This document shows positions 21,592 through 29,755 of a stretch of 64,000 bases of DNA, piece after piece. Made by a program: the position numbers and the translations under genes. Below the pieces are notes generated by a model. It did not search any database. It was not told the origin of the DNA and saw only the letters and a list, made by a program, of their open reading frames with translations. The stretch is from VAZQ01 sp963756715 (lineage in GTDB: Bacteria > Pseudomonadota > Alphaproteobacteria > Rhizobiales > Xanthobacteraceae). Numbering within the stretch: the first letter of the stretch is position 1; each line of letters starts with the position of its first letter. The stretch spans positions 8,441-72,440 of the forward strand of contig CAVWOV010000001.1 in NCBI GenBank assembly GCA_963756715.1, read 5' to 3'.

Positions 21592-21986
21592 GGCAACGTC
21601 TCCCCACGCGAACCGGTCGGTCCCCTCCCCCCTTGAGGGGGAGGGTTAGGGAGGGGGGTAGGTTCGCGTGCTGCAGCGAGGATCACCTGCAGCACTCCTT
21701 CACGGTTCTTCAGTACATCCGAATTCCAGAATCGCAGCACGCGATACCCTTTCGACTCCAACCACTGGTCTCGTCTTACGTCGCGCTGCGATTCGGCATG
21801 TTGACCGCCATCAATTTCGACAACGAGGCGCTGTTCGTGACAGGCAAAGTCGACGATGAACGATCCAATCGGCATCTGCCGTCGGAAGCTCAATCCGTCG
21901 AGCCGGTGTCCGCGCAATGCGACCCAGAGCCGTCGCTCGGCATCCGTCATCTCATGCCTCAGCGATTTCGCTCTGCCGCGATGCAT
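21588..21986 (-). CDS. DUF559 endonuclease-like protein between pheS and pheT
   Basis: Small Vsr/very-short-patch-like nuclease fold protein of the DUF559 family: SLRHEMTDAERRLWVALRGH, LSFRRQMPIGSFIVDFAC, RLVVEIDGGQHAES (acidic catalytic Asp/Glu region) and YRVLRFWNSDVLKN. I start at ATG 21986 (MHRGRAK); the frame is open to ATG 22094, which overlaps the pheS stop. The last ~20 codons run through a palindromic repeat (PLPNPPPQGGRG) and its TGA overlaps the pheT ATG. Biochemical role of DUF559 is not established. It interrupts a normally contiguous operon. Confidence 0.85.
   Translation of the reverse strand: MHRGRAKSLRHEMTDAERRLWVALRGHRLDGLSFRRQMPIGSFIVDFACHEQRLVVEIDGGQHAESQRDVRRDQWLESKGYRVLRFWNSDVLKNREGVLQVILAAAREPTPLPNPPPQGGRGPTGSRGETLP
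21621..21661. repeat. Inverted repeat, pheT-side end of DUF559 cassette
   Basis: C/G-rich palindromic unit containing CCCCCCTTGAGGGGGAGGG followed by TTAGGGAGGGGGGTAG. The same sequence occurs in reverse complement at 22018-22070, with the DUF559 gene between them. Confidence 0.85.
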
Positions 21987-22017
21987 TGGCGAAACCGGAC
22001 GATGTGCCGCTTCGCGG

Positions 22018-22070
22018 CTACCCCCCTCCCGGCCGGCTCCGCCGGCCGACCTCCCCCTCAAGGGGGGAGG
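22018..22070. repeat. Inverted repeat, pheS-side end of DUF559 cassette
   Basis: CTACCCCCCTCCC, a GC palindrome (GGCCGGCTCCGCCGGCC), then CCTCCCCCTCAAGGGGGGAGG. The outer parts are the reverse complement of the repeat at 21621-21661. Confidence 0.85.
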
Positions 22071-22093
22071 TGAAGCGTGCCCGTGGCGAGTCA

Positions 22094-23176
22094 TCAGCTC
22101 AATCCCCCCGCCAGCGTCGGGAAGTCGAGCGGGCGGAAGCCGTAGTGCGACAGCCAGCGCACGTCGGCCTCGAAGAACGGCGCGCAGGTCCGGCATGCCG
22201 TATTTCAGCATGGCGATGCGGTCGATCCCCATGCCCCAGGCGAAGCCCTGGTACTCGTCGGGATCGAGCCCGCAATTGCGCAGCACGTTCGGATGCACCA
22301 TGCCGCAGCCGAGAATCTCCAGCCAGTCGTCGCCCTCGCCGAAGCGCACCTCGCCCTTGTCGCGCCGGCACTGGATGTCGACCTCGAGCGACGGCTCGGT
22401 GAACGGGAAGAACGACGGCCGGAACCGCATCTTGACGTCGTCGACCTCGAAGAACGCCTTGCAGAACTCCTGCAGGATCCATTTCAGGTGACCGAGGTGC
22501 GAGCCCTTGTCGATCACCAGGCCCTCGACCTGGTGGAACATCGGCGTGTGGGTCTGGTCGCTATCGCTGCGATAGGTGCGGCCCGGAATGATGACGCGGA
22601 TCGGCGGCTTCTGGCTCAGCATGGTGCGCACCTGCACGGGCGAGGTGTGCGTGCGCAGCAGCATGCGCGAGCCGTCGGGCTTCGGATTGAGATAGAACGT
22701 GTCGTGCATCTCCCGGGCCGGATGGCCTTCGGGAAAATTGAGCTTGGTGAAGTTGAGATCGTCGGTCTCGATGTCGGGCCCTTCGGCGACCGCGAAGCCC
22801 ATGTCGGCGAAGATCGCCGTCAGTTCGTCGGTCACCTGGCTGATCGGATGGATGCGGCCCGGCTTCGGCCGGCGGCTCGCGCACCGGCAGCGTGACGTCG
22901 ACGGTCTCGGTGTTGAGGCGGGCAGTCGAGCGCCGCATGCTTGAGCGCATCCCGGCGCGCCGCGAGCGCCTCGGTCACCCGATCCTTGAGGCCGTTGATG
23001 CGCGGCCCCTCGGCCTTGCGCTGGTCCGGCGTCATGGTGCCGAGCGTGCGCAGCAGCGCGGAGACCGAGCCGCTCTTGCCGAGCGCCGCGATCCGCACCG
23101 CTTCGAGCGCCGCCTCGTCGCCGGCGGCCGAGATGGCGGAGAGGGTCTCCTGCTCCAGTTGACCGAGATCGGACAT
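22094..23176 (-). CDS. pheS: Phenylalanyl-tRNA synthetase alpha subunit (frameshifted)
   Basis: Catalytic alpha subunit of PheRS. Start ATG 23176: MSDLGQLEQETLSAISAAGD (N-terminal coiled-coil). Class II motifs appear as MGFAVAEGPDIETDDLNFTK, HPAREMHDTFYL, LLRTHTSPVQVRTM, FHQVEGLVIDKG and the motif 3 region GFAWGMGIDRIAMLKYGMPD. Three single extra bases (near 22920, 22870 and 22190; the last is in CGCGCCGTTCTTC) shift the frame; the corrected end is FPTLAGGLS with TGA at 22094-22096. About 359 residues, normal length. It follows the DinB-like gene by three bases. Confidence 0.95.
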
Positions 23177-23179
23177 CGT

Positions 23180-23683
23180 CTACTCCGCCGCCATCAGGAA
23201 CAGATCGGTATCGCCGGGCTTGCCGCCGCATTGCGTGAGCATGCAGTGCACCTGGCCGCGATGATGGGTCTGATGATTGAAGAAATGCGTGACCAGCGTC
23301 CACCGCGGCTGAACGAACTCGCGCCCGGCTGATTTCGAAAACCAGGCGAGGTCGTGATCGAGCCAGTCGGGCGGCAGGCGATCGGCCCAGCGGACAATCG
23401 TGTCGTCGACCTCTGCCCTCGCCTGCTTAAGCCCCGGCCAATCCGGATAGAGCGACACCGATTGCGCAATGCCGCCCTCGGGAGGCGGAAAGTCGCTGAA
23501 CCGGCTCATCCAGATTCGGTCGGCCCAAAGCAGGTGGCTCAGCGTCTTGTGCACCGAGCCGAAGAACGCGCCGCGCTCGCGCCGCCGCTCCTCATCGGTG
23601 AGCGGGTCGGCGACGCCGTAGAGATTGGCGTTCTGCCAGCGGTTGTAGCGCGCCATGCGCTGCACATAGGCGAGGTCGATCAT
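23180..23683 (-). CDS. DinB family protein
   Basis: A 167-residue four-helix-bundle DinB/YfiT-like protein. Putative metal histidines lie in SVHKTLSHLLWADRIWMSRF and FFNHQTHHRGQVHCML (HxxxH-type), as in the family. Members are often thiol-dependent transferases or hydrolases; the substrate cannot be inferred. It lies between rplT and pheS in the same orientation, three bases upstream of pheS, so it is likely part of that operon. Confidence 0.85.
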   Translation of the reverse strand: MIDLAYVQRMARYNRWQNANLYGVADPLTDEERRRERGAFFGSVHKTLSHLLWADRIWMSRFSDFPPPEGGIAQSVSLYPDWPGLKQARAEVDDTIVRWADRLPPDWLDHDLAWFSKSAGREFVQPRWTLVTHFFNHQTHHRGQVHCMLTQCGGKPGDTDLFLMAAE

Positions 23684-23705
23684 CGGGCGCCCCGTTAGCC
23701 GGTGG

Positions 23706-23797
23706 AGCTCTCCCTCCGCTCGTCCCCGCGAGAGCGGGGACCCAGACCTAGCCTGCCAGCCCTGGATTCCCGCCTGTCGCGGGAATGAACGGAGGGC
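23706..23797. repeat. Intergenic palindromic repeat upstream of the pheS operon part
   Basis: Two hairpins: CGTCCCCGCGAGAGCGGGGAC, and GGATTCCCGCCTGTCGCGGGAAT, separated by a short spacer. They sit in the 158-bp gap between rplT and the DinB-like gene; such CCCGCG..GCGGGAAT elements are common dispersed repeats in this bacterial group. Confidence 0.6.
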
Positions 23798-23841
23798 GTG
23801 ATGTCAGCGGCTCGTCGAGGAAGGACGCTGCGCGCAGGCGA

Positions 23842-24207
23842 CTACGCCGTTGCCGGCATCGCGGCCTTGGCCTTCTCGACGATGGCCTCAAACGCCGCCG
23901 GCTCGTGGATGGCGAGATCGGACAGCACCTTGCGGTCCACCATCACGCCGGCCAGGTCGAGGCCGTTGATGAACCGGCTGTAGTTGAGGCCGAACGGACG
24001 CACTGCGGCATTGAGCCGTTGAATCCACAGCGCGCGGAACGTGCGCTTGCGGCGCTTGCGGTCACGGTAGGCATACTGGTTGGCCTTCTCGACCGCCTGC
24101 TTGGCGACCCGGATGGTGTTCTTGCGGCGGCCGTAAAAGCCCTTCGCTTGCTTGAGGACCTTTTTATGCTTGGCGTGTCCCGTCACGCCGCGCTTGACGC
24201 GGGCCAT
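23842..24207 (-). CDS. rplT: 50S ribosomal protein L20
   Basis: 121-residue bL20: MARVKRGVTGHAKHKKVLKQ, FYGRRKNTIRVAKQAVEKA, and the globular C-terminal part LNYSRFINGLDLAGVMVDRK. It binds 23S rRNA early in 50S assembly. It is in the conserved rpmI-rplT order, 68 bp after rpmI. Confidence 0.99.
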   Translation of the reverse strand: MARVKRGVTGHAKHKKVLKQAKGFYGRRKNTIRVAKQAVEKANQYAYRDRKRRKRTFRALWIQRLNAAVRPFGLNYSRFINGLDLAGVMVDRKVLSDLAIHEPAAFEAIVEKAKAAMPATA

Positions 24208-24275
24208 GGCTGATCTCCTGAATAGCGGGCAACAAATGTGAAATGGCGCGCCGCCCTAAGGGCGGCCGAGGGCTG

Positions 24276-24476
24276 TCAGCTATTGGGCAGCCAGTATTTC
24301 TTGATGTTATCGCCGTCGGTCTTGAACAGTACGGCGGTGCCGCGCAACTGGCGGATCTGCTTTTTGGTCCGCTTGATCATGCCGTGGCGTTTGCCGCGAT
24401 GGGCGTACAGCACCTTTCCGGTGCCGGTCACCTTGAAGCGCTTTTTTGCGCCCGACTTGGTCTTGATCTTGGGCAT
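24276..24476 (-). CDS. rpmI: 50S ribosomal protein L35
   Basis: 66-residue bL35: MPKIKTKSGAKKRFKVTGTG, then KRHGMIKRTKKQIRQLRGT and the C-terminal NIKKYWLPNS. The ATG at 24476 is the family-typical start. First gene of the rpmI-rplT unit. Confidence 0.99.
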   Translation of the reverse strand: MPKIKTKSGAKKRFKVTGTGKVLYAHRGKRHGMIKRTKKQIRQLRGTAVLFKTDGDNIKKYWLPNS

Positions 24477-24802
24477 TTGGCTCTCCATTTCGGCCCTGCC
24501 ATGGCGAAAACGCCCGGCTGGCCGGATTCTGCTCGATTTGAGCGTGCTGATTGAGCACTTCACGTCGCCACGGCAGCCCGTTGCGCCGGGCGGCGAGAGG
24601 GCGGCGTTATGGCAGAGGGCGGGAGAAAACACAACCACAACAAGGAGGTTCGGCAGATGGGCCGTGGTCCCGGAAGCTGCCGCAAAACCGCCGTGCGGAT
24701 GAAACCATATTAACCGGTCCGGGGTTATCGTCCGGTTGTGGCCCGGCACGGCGGTTGCATGGGTTTCGAGTAAAGGCCATCGCACGGCGATGGGGTGCCA
24801 CG

Positions 24803-25036
24803 ATGTGGAAGCTGAATTGGTTGAGTTCGAACTGGCGCACGCAAATCTTTTTTGCGCTCGCCGGCGTGATTTTTGTCCTTTGCCAGTTCCTGGTGGGCAC
24901 TCCCCCCAAGCTCGATCCGGCTGCCGATTCACGGGCCGACCGCAGCGCCGGTGACGGCAGGTTTCAGGAACCCGCGACCTATTTCGAGTCGATTGAACAG
25001 AGTACCGACGGCCTGAACCAGGGACCTGAGGACTGA
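24803..25036 (+). CDS. Small single-pass membrane protein, hypothetical
   Basis: A 77-residue protein on the opposite strand to its neighbours infC and rpmI. It has one hydrophobic helix (IFFALAGVIFVLCQFLVGTP, residues about 15-34) and a hydrophilic acidic C-terminus. No family recognised. The start ATG 24803 gives MWKLNWLSSN. Coding support is moderate: the helix is plausible, but the gene is short and isolated. Confidence 0.5.
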   Translation: MWKLNWLSSNWRTQIFFALAGVIFVLCQFLVGTPPKLDPAADSRADRSAGDGRFQEPATYFESIEQSTDGLNQGPED

Positions 25037-25060
25037 TTAGCCGGCCGTCCAAATGATAAA

Positions 25061-25081
25061 TGCCCGGTGAGAGGCCGGGCA
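25061..25081 (-). terminator. Hairpin between infC and the small membrane gene
   Basis: TGCCCGG (25061-25067) pairs with CCGGGCA (25075-25081). On the minus strand it is followed by TTTATCATTT. It sits about 50 bp beyond the infC stop and 25 bp beyond the convergent small gene, so it may serve both. Confidence 0.6.
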
Positions 25082-25131
25082 TCCGTCAGAATCGTCCGCC
25101 GGAAAAATCCGGCCGCGGTGCCCCGCCGCGG

Positions 25132-25671
25132 TTACCGCGGCGCCAGCACCATCACAACCTGCCGGCCTTCGAAGCGCGGTTCCTGCTCGACCTTGGCGAT
25201 CTTGGTGGTGTCGTCCTTGACCCGGTTGAGCAGTTTGTAGCCCAGGTCCTGATGGGCCATTTCGCGGCCACGGAAGCGCAAAGTAATCTTGACCTTGTCG
25301 CCCTCCTCGAAGAAGCGCTGCATCGAGCGCATCTTCACCTCGTAGTCATGGTCGTCGATCATCGGCCGGAGCTTGATTTCCTTGACCTCGACGACTTTCT
25401 GTTTCTTGCGGGCTTCGGCCGCCTTCTTCTGCGCCTGATACTTATACTTACCGTAATCAAGAAATTTGGCGACAGGGGGGACCGAATTGGGGGCGATCTC
25501 TACGAGATCAAGCCCGGCTTCCTGAGCTCTTTGCAACGCGATCGGCGTATCGACAGGCCCGTGATTGTGGCCGGTCTGGTCGATCAGTTGGACTTGTTGC
25601 GAGCGAATCTCCTCGTTGATGCGCGGGCCGTCCTTCGGGGCGGGCTGCGCGGTTCTCATCGGTCGGCGAAT
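25132..25671 (-). CDS. infC: Translation initiation factor IF-3 with ATT start
   Basis: IF3 prevents premature subunit joining and checks the start codon. The protein has the N-terminal domain (DGPRINEEIRSQQVQLIDQT), linker DYGKYKYQAQKKAAEARKKQ and C-terminal domain (IKLRPMIDDHDYEVKMRSMQ, RGREMAHQDLGYKLL), ending FEGRQVVMVLAPR. I place the start at ATT 25671 (ATT CGC CGA CCG), giving 179 residues, because GAGGAG lies nine bases upstream; the first ATG (25659) would be 21 bases from it. An AUU start is the known autoregulatory hallmark of infC. Confidence 0.93.
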   Translation of the reverse strand: MRRPMRTAQPAPKDGPRINEEIRSQQVQLIDQTGHNHGPVDTPIALQRAQEAGLDLVEIAPNSVPPVAKFLDYGKYKYQAQKKAAEARKKQKVVEVKEIKLRPMIDDHDYEVKMRSMQRFFEEGDKVKITLRFRGREMAHQDLGYKLLNRVKDDTTKIAKVEQEPRFEGRQVVMVLAPR

Positions 25672-25680
25672 GGCTTGGCT

Positions 25681-25686
25681 CTCCTC
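25681..25686 (-). promoter_or_regulatory. Ribosome binding site fixing the ATT start of infC
   Basis: GAGGAG on the minus strand with a nine-base spacer to ATT 25671. No comparable site is correctly spaced for the downstream ATG. Confidence 0.7.
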
Positions 25687-25798
25687 ATGCTGTTGAGACG
25701 TGCCCGCCAGCGCGGGCTCGCGAAGGATCGGTAGAAACCGGCCATAAGTCAACGGCAATGCGCACGCATCCGCGGCCATTTTGGCCGCCGGGGCAGTA

Positions 25799-27010
25799 TC
25801 AGGCATCGCGCGCCAGCAGCGACGTATAGACCGCACGGGTCGCCGCTGCGACGCTTTGCGGCGAAAACATGTACTCGGCGAACTGGCGCGCGCGCGCACA
25901 CATCGCGCGGTAGGCTGTGCCGTCGAGCTTCAGGGCGAGATCGATGGCTTGGGCGAACTTGATCGGATCGCCGCGCTGAACCACCCATCCGGTGCGCACG
26001 TCCTCGGGCATGTCGGGTGGTGTCACGATATTCTCCGGCAGGATGCCCACGTCGGTGGTCACAACCGGCCTGCCCATGGCCTGAGCTTCGGCCACCACGC
26101 GACCGAGAACGGGTGCTTCGTTGGCCGGAACCGCGACCACGTCGGCGGCGGCAAGCGCTGCCGGCATGTCGCGGCAATGGCCGGTCACGCGGAACATCTT
26201 CTGTACGCCGTGCGCCTTGGCCTGACTGAAGATCGAACGCGCGTACTTCTCGTGGCTGCGGTGCTCGCCCGCAATGACGAACACGACGTTGCGCATGCCG
26301 CTGTCGAGCAAGTTGCGCGCGACAGCGGGCAGCAACAACTGCCCGTTCCATGGTGCGACGCGCCCCGGCGTCAGCACGATCCGCGCATCGTCCGGAATTT
26401 TCCAGGCCGCACACAGTGCCGCGATGCGCTCTGCGTCGACGGCGGCCGGATCGAATGTGCGGGTATCGATCCCGCGCGGGATCACCGTGATGCGCTCGCG
26501 CGGCAGGCGATAACGCGCCATGACTGCGGAGGCCACAAAACTTGACGGCGCGATCACCCGGTCGCCGCGCGCCAGCGAATTCGCCCAGAGCGCGCGCACG
26601 CGCGAGCCAGGCGGCACGTCCGGCAGTGTGGTGACGAGCCAGACCGCGATCTGCGAGGCCGCCAAGTGGGCGCACCACGCGCCGCCGGCGCTATGCGCGT
26701 GCACGATGTCGACGCGGGCGCCGGCAATCAGTTCTTCGATCTGGCGCGCGCTCCGCCTGAGTTTGAACGGATTGAAGGTGTCGTTCGCCAGCGGGACCCA
26801 CTCGCCGCCGAATGCCCTGAGCTCGTCGGACAGCGGCCCCTCCTCGGCGGCGACCACCGCGCGGGCGCCCCATTGCAGCAGCGCTTGGGCGACATTGAGG
26901 GCGGTGCGGGCAACCGGGCCTTCGCGCAACGCCGGCACGATCTGCAGGATCGTCGCCCCCGCCAAGGTGCGCGCAGCCTCATTTGTCTCGCCGTAGCCGT
27001 CGCTCACCAA
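25799..27010 (-). CDS. GT4-family glycosyltransferase
   Basis: A 403-residue GT-B fold glycosyltransferase. N-terminal half: GATILQIVPALREGPVARTA and VDIVHAHSAGGAWCAH. C-terminal nucleotide-sugar half: ITVIPRGIDTRTFDP, RIVLTPGRVAPWNG, and the E-x7-E type motif region NEAPVLGRVVAEAQAMGRPV. It likely builds a surface polysaccharide or lipopolysaccharide; acceptor unknown. Stand-alone gene, divergent from the hydrolase at 27146. Confidence 0.9.
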   Translation of the reverse strand: MVSDGYGETNEAARTLAGATILQIVPALREGPVARTALNVAQALLQWGARAVVAAEEGPLSDELRAFGGEWVPLANDTFNPFKLRRSARQIEELIAGARVDIVHAHSAGGAWCAHLAASQIAVWLVTTLPDVPPGSRVRALWANSLARGDRVIAPSSFVASAVMARYRLPRERITVIPRGIDTRTFDPAAVDAERIAALCAAWKIPDDARIVLTPGRVAPWNGQLLLPAVARNLLDSGMRNVVFVIAGEHRSHEKYARSIFSQAKAHGVQKMFRVTGHCRDMPAALAAADVVAVPANEAPVLGRVVAEAQAMGRPVVTTDVGILPENIVTPPDMPEDVRTGWVVQRGDPIKFAQAIDLALKLDGTAYRAMCARARQFAEYMFSPQSVAAATRAVYTSLLARDA

Positions 27011-27145
27011 TTCTTACCTCTCGCCCGGTTTCGGCCTTCGGCGACCCTGATGATCGAAACAGCACCCTTGCAATCAATGGCAGCATGCGGCCAAACACAC
27101 GACAAGGCCGCCTTTGAATATCTACACCTACGACCGATTCCCCGA

Positions 27146-27937
27146 ATGAGCGATACTTGCCTGAAATTCCTGGAAGTTGGAACCGGCTCGGCGGCTCGTC
27201 GCATCGCTGTGCGCCAGCGTGACGGCGCCGGACCGGGCCTGATTTGGCTCGGCGGCTTCAAGTCCGATATGGCGGGCACCAAGGCCGAGGCGCTGGATGC
27301 CTGGGCGCGCGACCATGGGCGGGCCATGACGCGCTTCGATTATTCGGGCCACGGCGAATCGGGCGGGGATTTTGCCGCAGGCACGATCGGCCGATGGCTC
27401 GAGGAATGTATCTCGGTCTTCGACGCGTGTTGCCGCGGTCCGCAGGTGATCATCGGTTCGTCGATGGGCGGATGGCTGGCGCTTTTATTGGCGCGTGAGC
27501 TGGCCCGGCGGACGACACCGCAGGCGGCCAAGGCTGCCGCCGTCATCGGGATGGTGCTGATCGCGCCGGCGGTCGATTTCACCGAAGAACTGATGTGGAA
27601 GCGGTTTCCACCCGAGGTGCGGCGTGAGATCGAAGAGACAGGCGCCTGGTCGCGGCCGTCACAATATTCCGCCGAGCCCTATTTAATTACCCGCGGATTG
27701 ATCGAAGAGGGACGCAACCACCTTCTGCTCGACGGCATGATCGAGACCGGGTGTCCGGTACGGGTTCTGCAAGGTGTGCAGGATCCCGATGTGCCCTGGC
27801 AGCACGCCGTGGAGCTGGTCTCACGCTTTGCGCGCGACGACGTCGTGCTGACCATGATCAAGGACGGTGACCACCGGCTATCGCGGCCGGAGGACATCGA
27901 CCGGTTGATTGCGGCGGTCGCGGAGTTCGCCGAGTAG
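27146..27937 (+). CDS. Alpha/beta hydrolase
   Basis: A 263-residue serine hydrolase fold protein. The nucleophile elbow is IIGSSMGGWLAL (GSSMGG), the oxyanion/HG-like region is LIWLGGFKSDMAG, FDYSGHGESGGDF is typical of the family, the acid is in LQGVQDPDVPW and the catalytic His in IKDGDHRLSRPED. Start ATG 27146 (MSDTCLKFLEV) is chosen as the one immediately before the conserved fold. Substrate unknown. Confidence 0.85.
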   Translation: MSDTCLKFLEVGTGSAARRIAVRQRDGAGPGLIWLGGFKSDMAGTKAEALDAWARDHGRAMTRFDYSGHGESGGDFAAGTIGRWLEECISVFDACCRGPQVIIGSSMGGWLALLLARELARRTTPQAAKAAAVIGMVLIAPAVDFTEELMWKRFPPEVRREIEETGAWSRPSQYSAEPYLITRGLIEEGRNHLLLDGMIETGCPVRVLQGVQDPDVPWQHAVELVSRFARDDVVLTMIKDGDHRLSRPEDIDRLIAAVAEFAE

Positions 27938-28104
27938 CCGCATAGCGACGCCGAACGCCGCCGGCGGGAGATCGGCTTGCCTCTCCCCGCGCGACGGCAT
28001 TCAGGTTTCGCTCGTGTCTATGAAACCAGCGTGGCTTTGGATTTGACGTTCCTACGATGGATTCGCTGCAATGCTGATCGGAACGTCAAAGCCGTCCCAC
28101 TAGA

Positions 28105-28734
28105 TCACAGAATGATCGCCGCCGCCGTGATGGCAACACCAACCGCCTGCTTCAGCGACTGAAGCAGCGCGCCGAAGTCGAGATCGGCGCGGGCCTGCCA
28201 GGCCCAGTGGTAGCCGGCGGAGAAGTTTCCCCAGGCCTGCCGCAAGACCTCGGATCGATGGTCGTCGTTCCAATCGAAATTCCTGGAGCCGGATTCGAAA
28301 GTCCCATGCACGCGACCGTTGCGCAGCACTTGAACAGGAATCCCGTTGTTACTGACGACAAGGATGCCGAGCGCGACGTTGTAGCTCGGCGCGCCGGAAA
28401 CGTGGAAGTGACCGGCCGCATGGGCGAGCCCGCTGGGGAACAGGCTCAAATGTCCCCAGCCGCCGACCGGAACGCCGCCGGAAAACGCGATCGTGCCGGT
28501 GTTGATGATGATGCTGTCGAGCCTTGCCAGCGGTTGGGCGGTGGTTGCGTTGGCAAAGCGCTTCCACACTTCCCGCCCGACCGGTTCGGTCGCCTCTGCG
28601 ACGACCGCGTCGTGTGTGAGCGGGAAATCGACCCGTCCCTGGCCGCCGATCAGCGCCTTGGTGCCCTGCAGCCGAACCATGTCGGCGAAATGCTTTGCGA
28701 TAGCTTCATCGGGAGTTTGAAAGATCTGATCCAC
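28105..28734 (-). CDS. Hypothetical protein, unrecognised
   Basis: A 209-residue protein from GTG 28734, preceded by a strong AAGGAGG site five bases upstream. Composition is mixed alpha/beta with segments DEAIAKHFADMVRLQGTKAL, GRVDFPLTHDAVVAEATEPV and WGHLSLFPSGLAHAAGHFHV, and a hydrophobic C-terminus VGVAITAAAIIL. I do not recognise the family. The upstream ATG 28791 is unlikely because the ribosome site lies inside that extension. Confidence 0.6.
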   Translation of the reverse strand: MDQIFQTPDEAIAKHFADMVRLQGTKALIGGQGRVDFPLTHDAVVAEATEPVGREVWKRFANATTAQPLARLDSIIINTGTIAFSGGVPVGGWGHLSLFPSGLAHAAGHFHVSGAPSYNVALGILVVSNNGIPVQVLRNGRVHGTFESGSRNFDWNDDHRSEVLRQAWGNFSAGYHWAWQARADLDFGALLQSLKQAVGVAITAAAIIL

Positions 28735-28828
28735 GTCGTCCTCCTTACTAGAGTGAGACGTCGCGAGTGTGCCGCAACCGGCGAATTTCAAGTGTGAAGC
28801 AGTTCATAGAGCGAGCCGCCAACCTGCC

Positions 28829-29755
28829 TTACGCGGATGGAGCAGGCTTCGTGACGGAGAGATGATCGCCGGCGTCATGGAGAGCGCGCAGGCCGTCTCG
28901 ATAATTTGGATAGCGCAACGTCACGCCGAGGACCGTCTTGAGCTTGTCGTTCCGCGCCCGAATGCAGCCGTCATAGAAGCTCAGCGCCAGGGGCGAGAGA
29001 TATCGCGACGCATCCGCGTATGGAATTTCCGCCGGCGGCTCGATGCCGAGCAGGGTGGCCGCGAAGGCGATCTGTTCGCTCGGTGATGCGGGTTCATCGT
29101 CGACGACATTGAAGATGCCGTCGGCGCGCCGCGCGAATGCTGCGTCGATGGCCTGCGCAATGTCATAGACGTGGATGCGGTTCGAGACGTGGCCGGGCTT
29201 GGCGACGCGCTGCGCGCTGCCGCGCAGCAGCCGCAGCAAGCCGTTCTGCCCCGGTCCATAGATGCCGCCGAGCCTCAGAATGCAGACCGGCAGGTTGCGG
29301 CGTTTGCCGAGAGCCTGCCAGGCCTGTTCGGCATCGATGCGCGCATTGCCGCGACGGGCGCGGCCACGGACGACCGCGGCGGTCTCGTCGATCCAGGCGC
29401 CGCCGGAATCCGGATAGACGCCGAGCGTCGAAAGCAACACCACGCTGGCGAGCCGGGACGCAGATGCGATCTCGGTCTCCAGTGCAGTGAGCACCGGGTC
29501 GCCGGTCGCCGCCGGCGCCGCCGAGATCAGCAGGGCGTCGGCGGATTTGACCGCGGCGGCAACATCACTGGTCGCGGCTGTTCCGTCGAACACAAGCATC
29601 TCGACCGTTCGTCCGCCTAAGCTCCGAGCAGCGGCGGTCGCGGCGCGTTCGGTGGTGCGGGTCGTGCCGATAATCCGATCGAAGCGATCGCCGAAATGCG
29701 TCACGTAATGGCGGGCGCAGTACCCAAGCCCGAGGCAGACCAGCGTCGGCATCAT
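28829..29755 (-). CDS. NAD-dependent epimerase/dehydratase-like protein (YeeZ/SDR type)
   Basis: Short-chain Rossmann protein of about 308 residues: CLGLGYCARHY near the N-terminus (variant GxGxxA), SVVLLSTLGVYPDSGGAWID (Ser/Tyr region), ILRLGGIYGPGQNGLLRLLR and the C-terminal IFNVVDDEPASPSEQIAFAA. Similar to E. coli YeeZ-type sugar-nucleotide epimerase-like proteins; activity unknown. The start (ATGATG, 29755/29752) overlaps the queG stop, so it is coupled to queG. Confidence 0.85.
   Translation of the reverse strand: MMPTLVCLGLGYCARHYVTHFGDRFDRIIGTTRTTERAATAAARSLGGRTVEMLVFDGTAATSDVAAAVKSADALLISAAPAATGDPVLTALETEIASASRLASVVLLSTLGVYPDSGGAWIDETAAVVRGRARRGNARIDAEQAWQALGKRRNLPVCILRLGGIYGPGQNGLLRLLRGSAQRVAKPGHVSNRIHVYDIAQAIDAAFARRADGIFNVVDDEPASPSEQIAFAATLLGIEPPAEIPYADASRYLSPLALSFYDGCIRARNDKLKTVLGVTLRYPNYRDGLRALHDAGDHLSVTKPAPSA

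Noticed and set aside
19164..23176. pheS and pheT as pseudogenes
   Set aside because: Essential genes; single extra bases restore full-length family-typical proteins, so error is more likely than inactivation.
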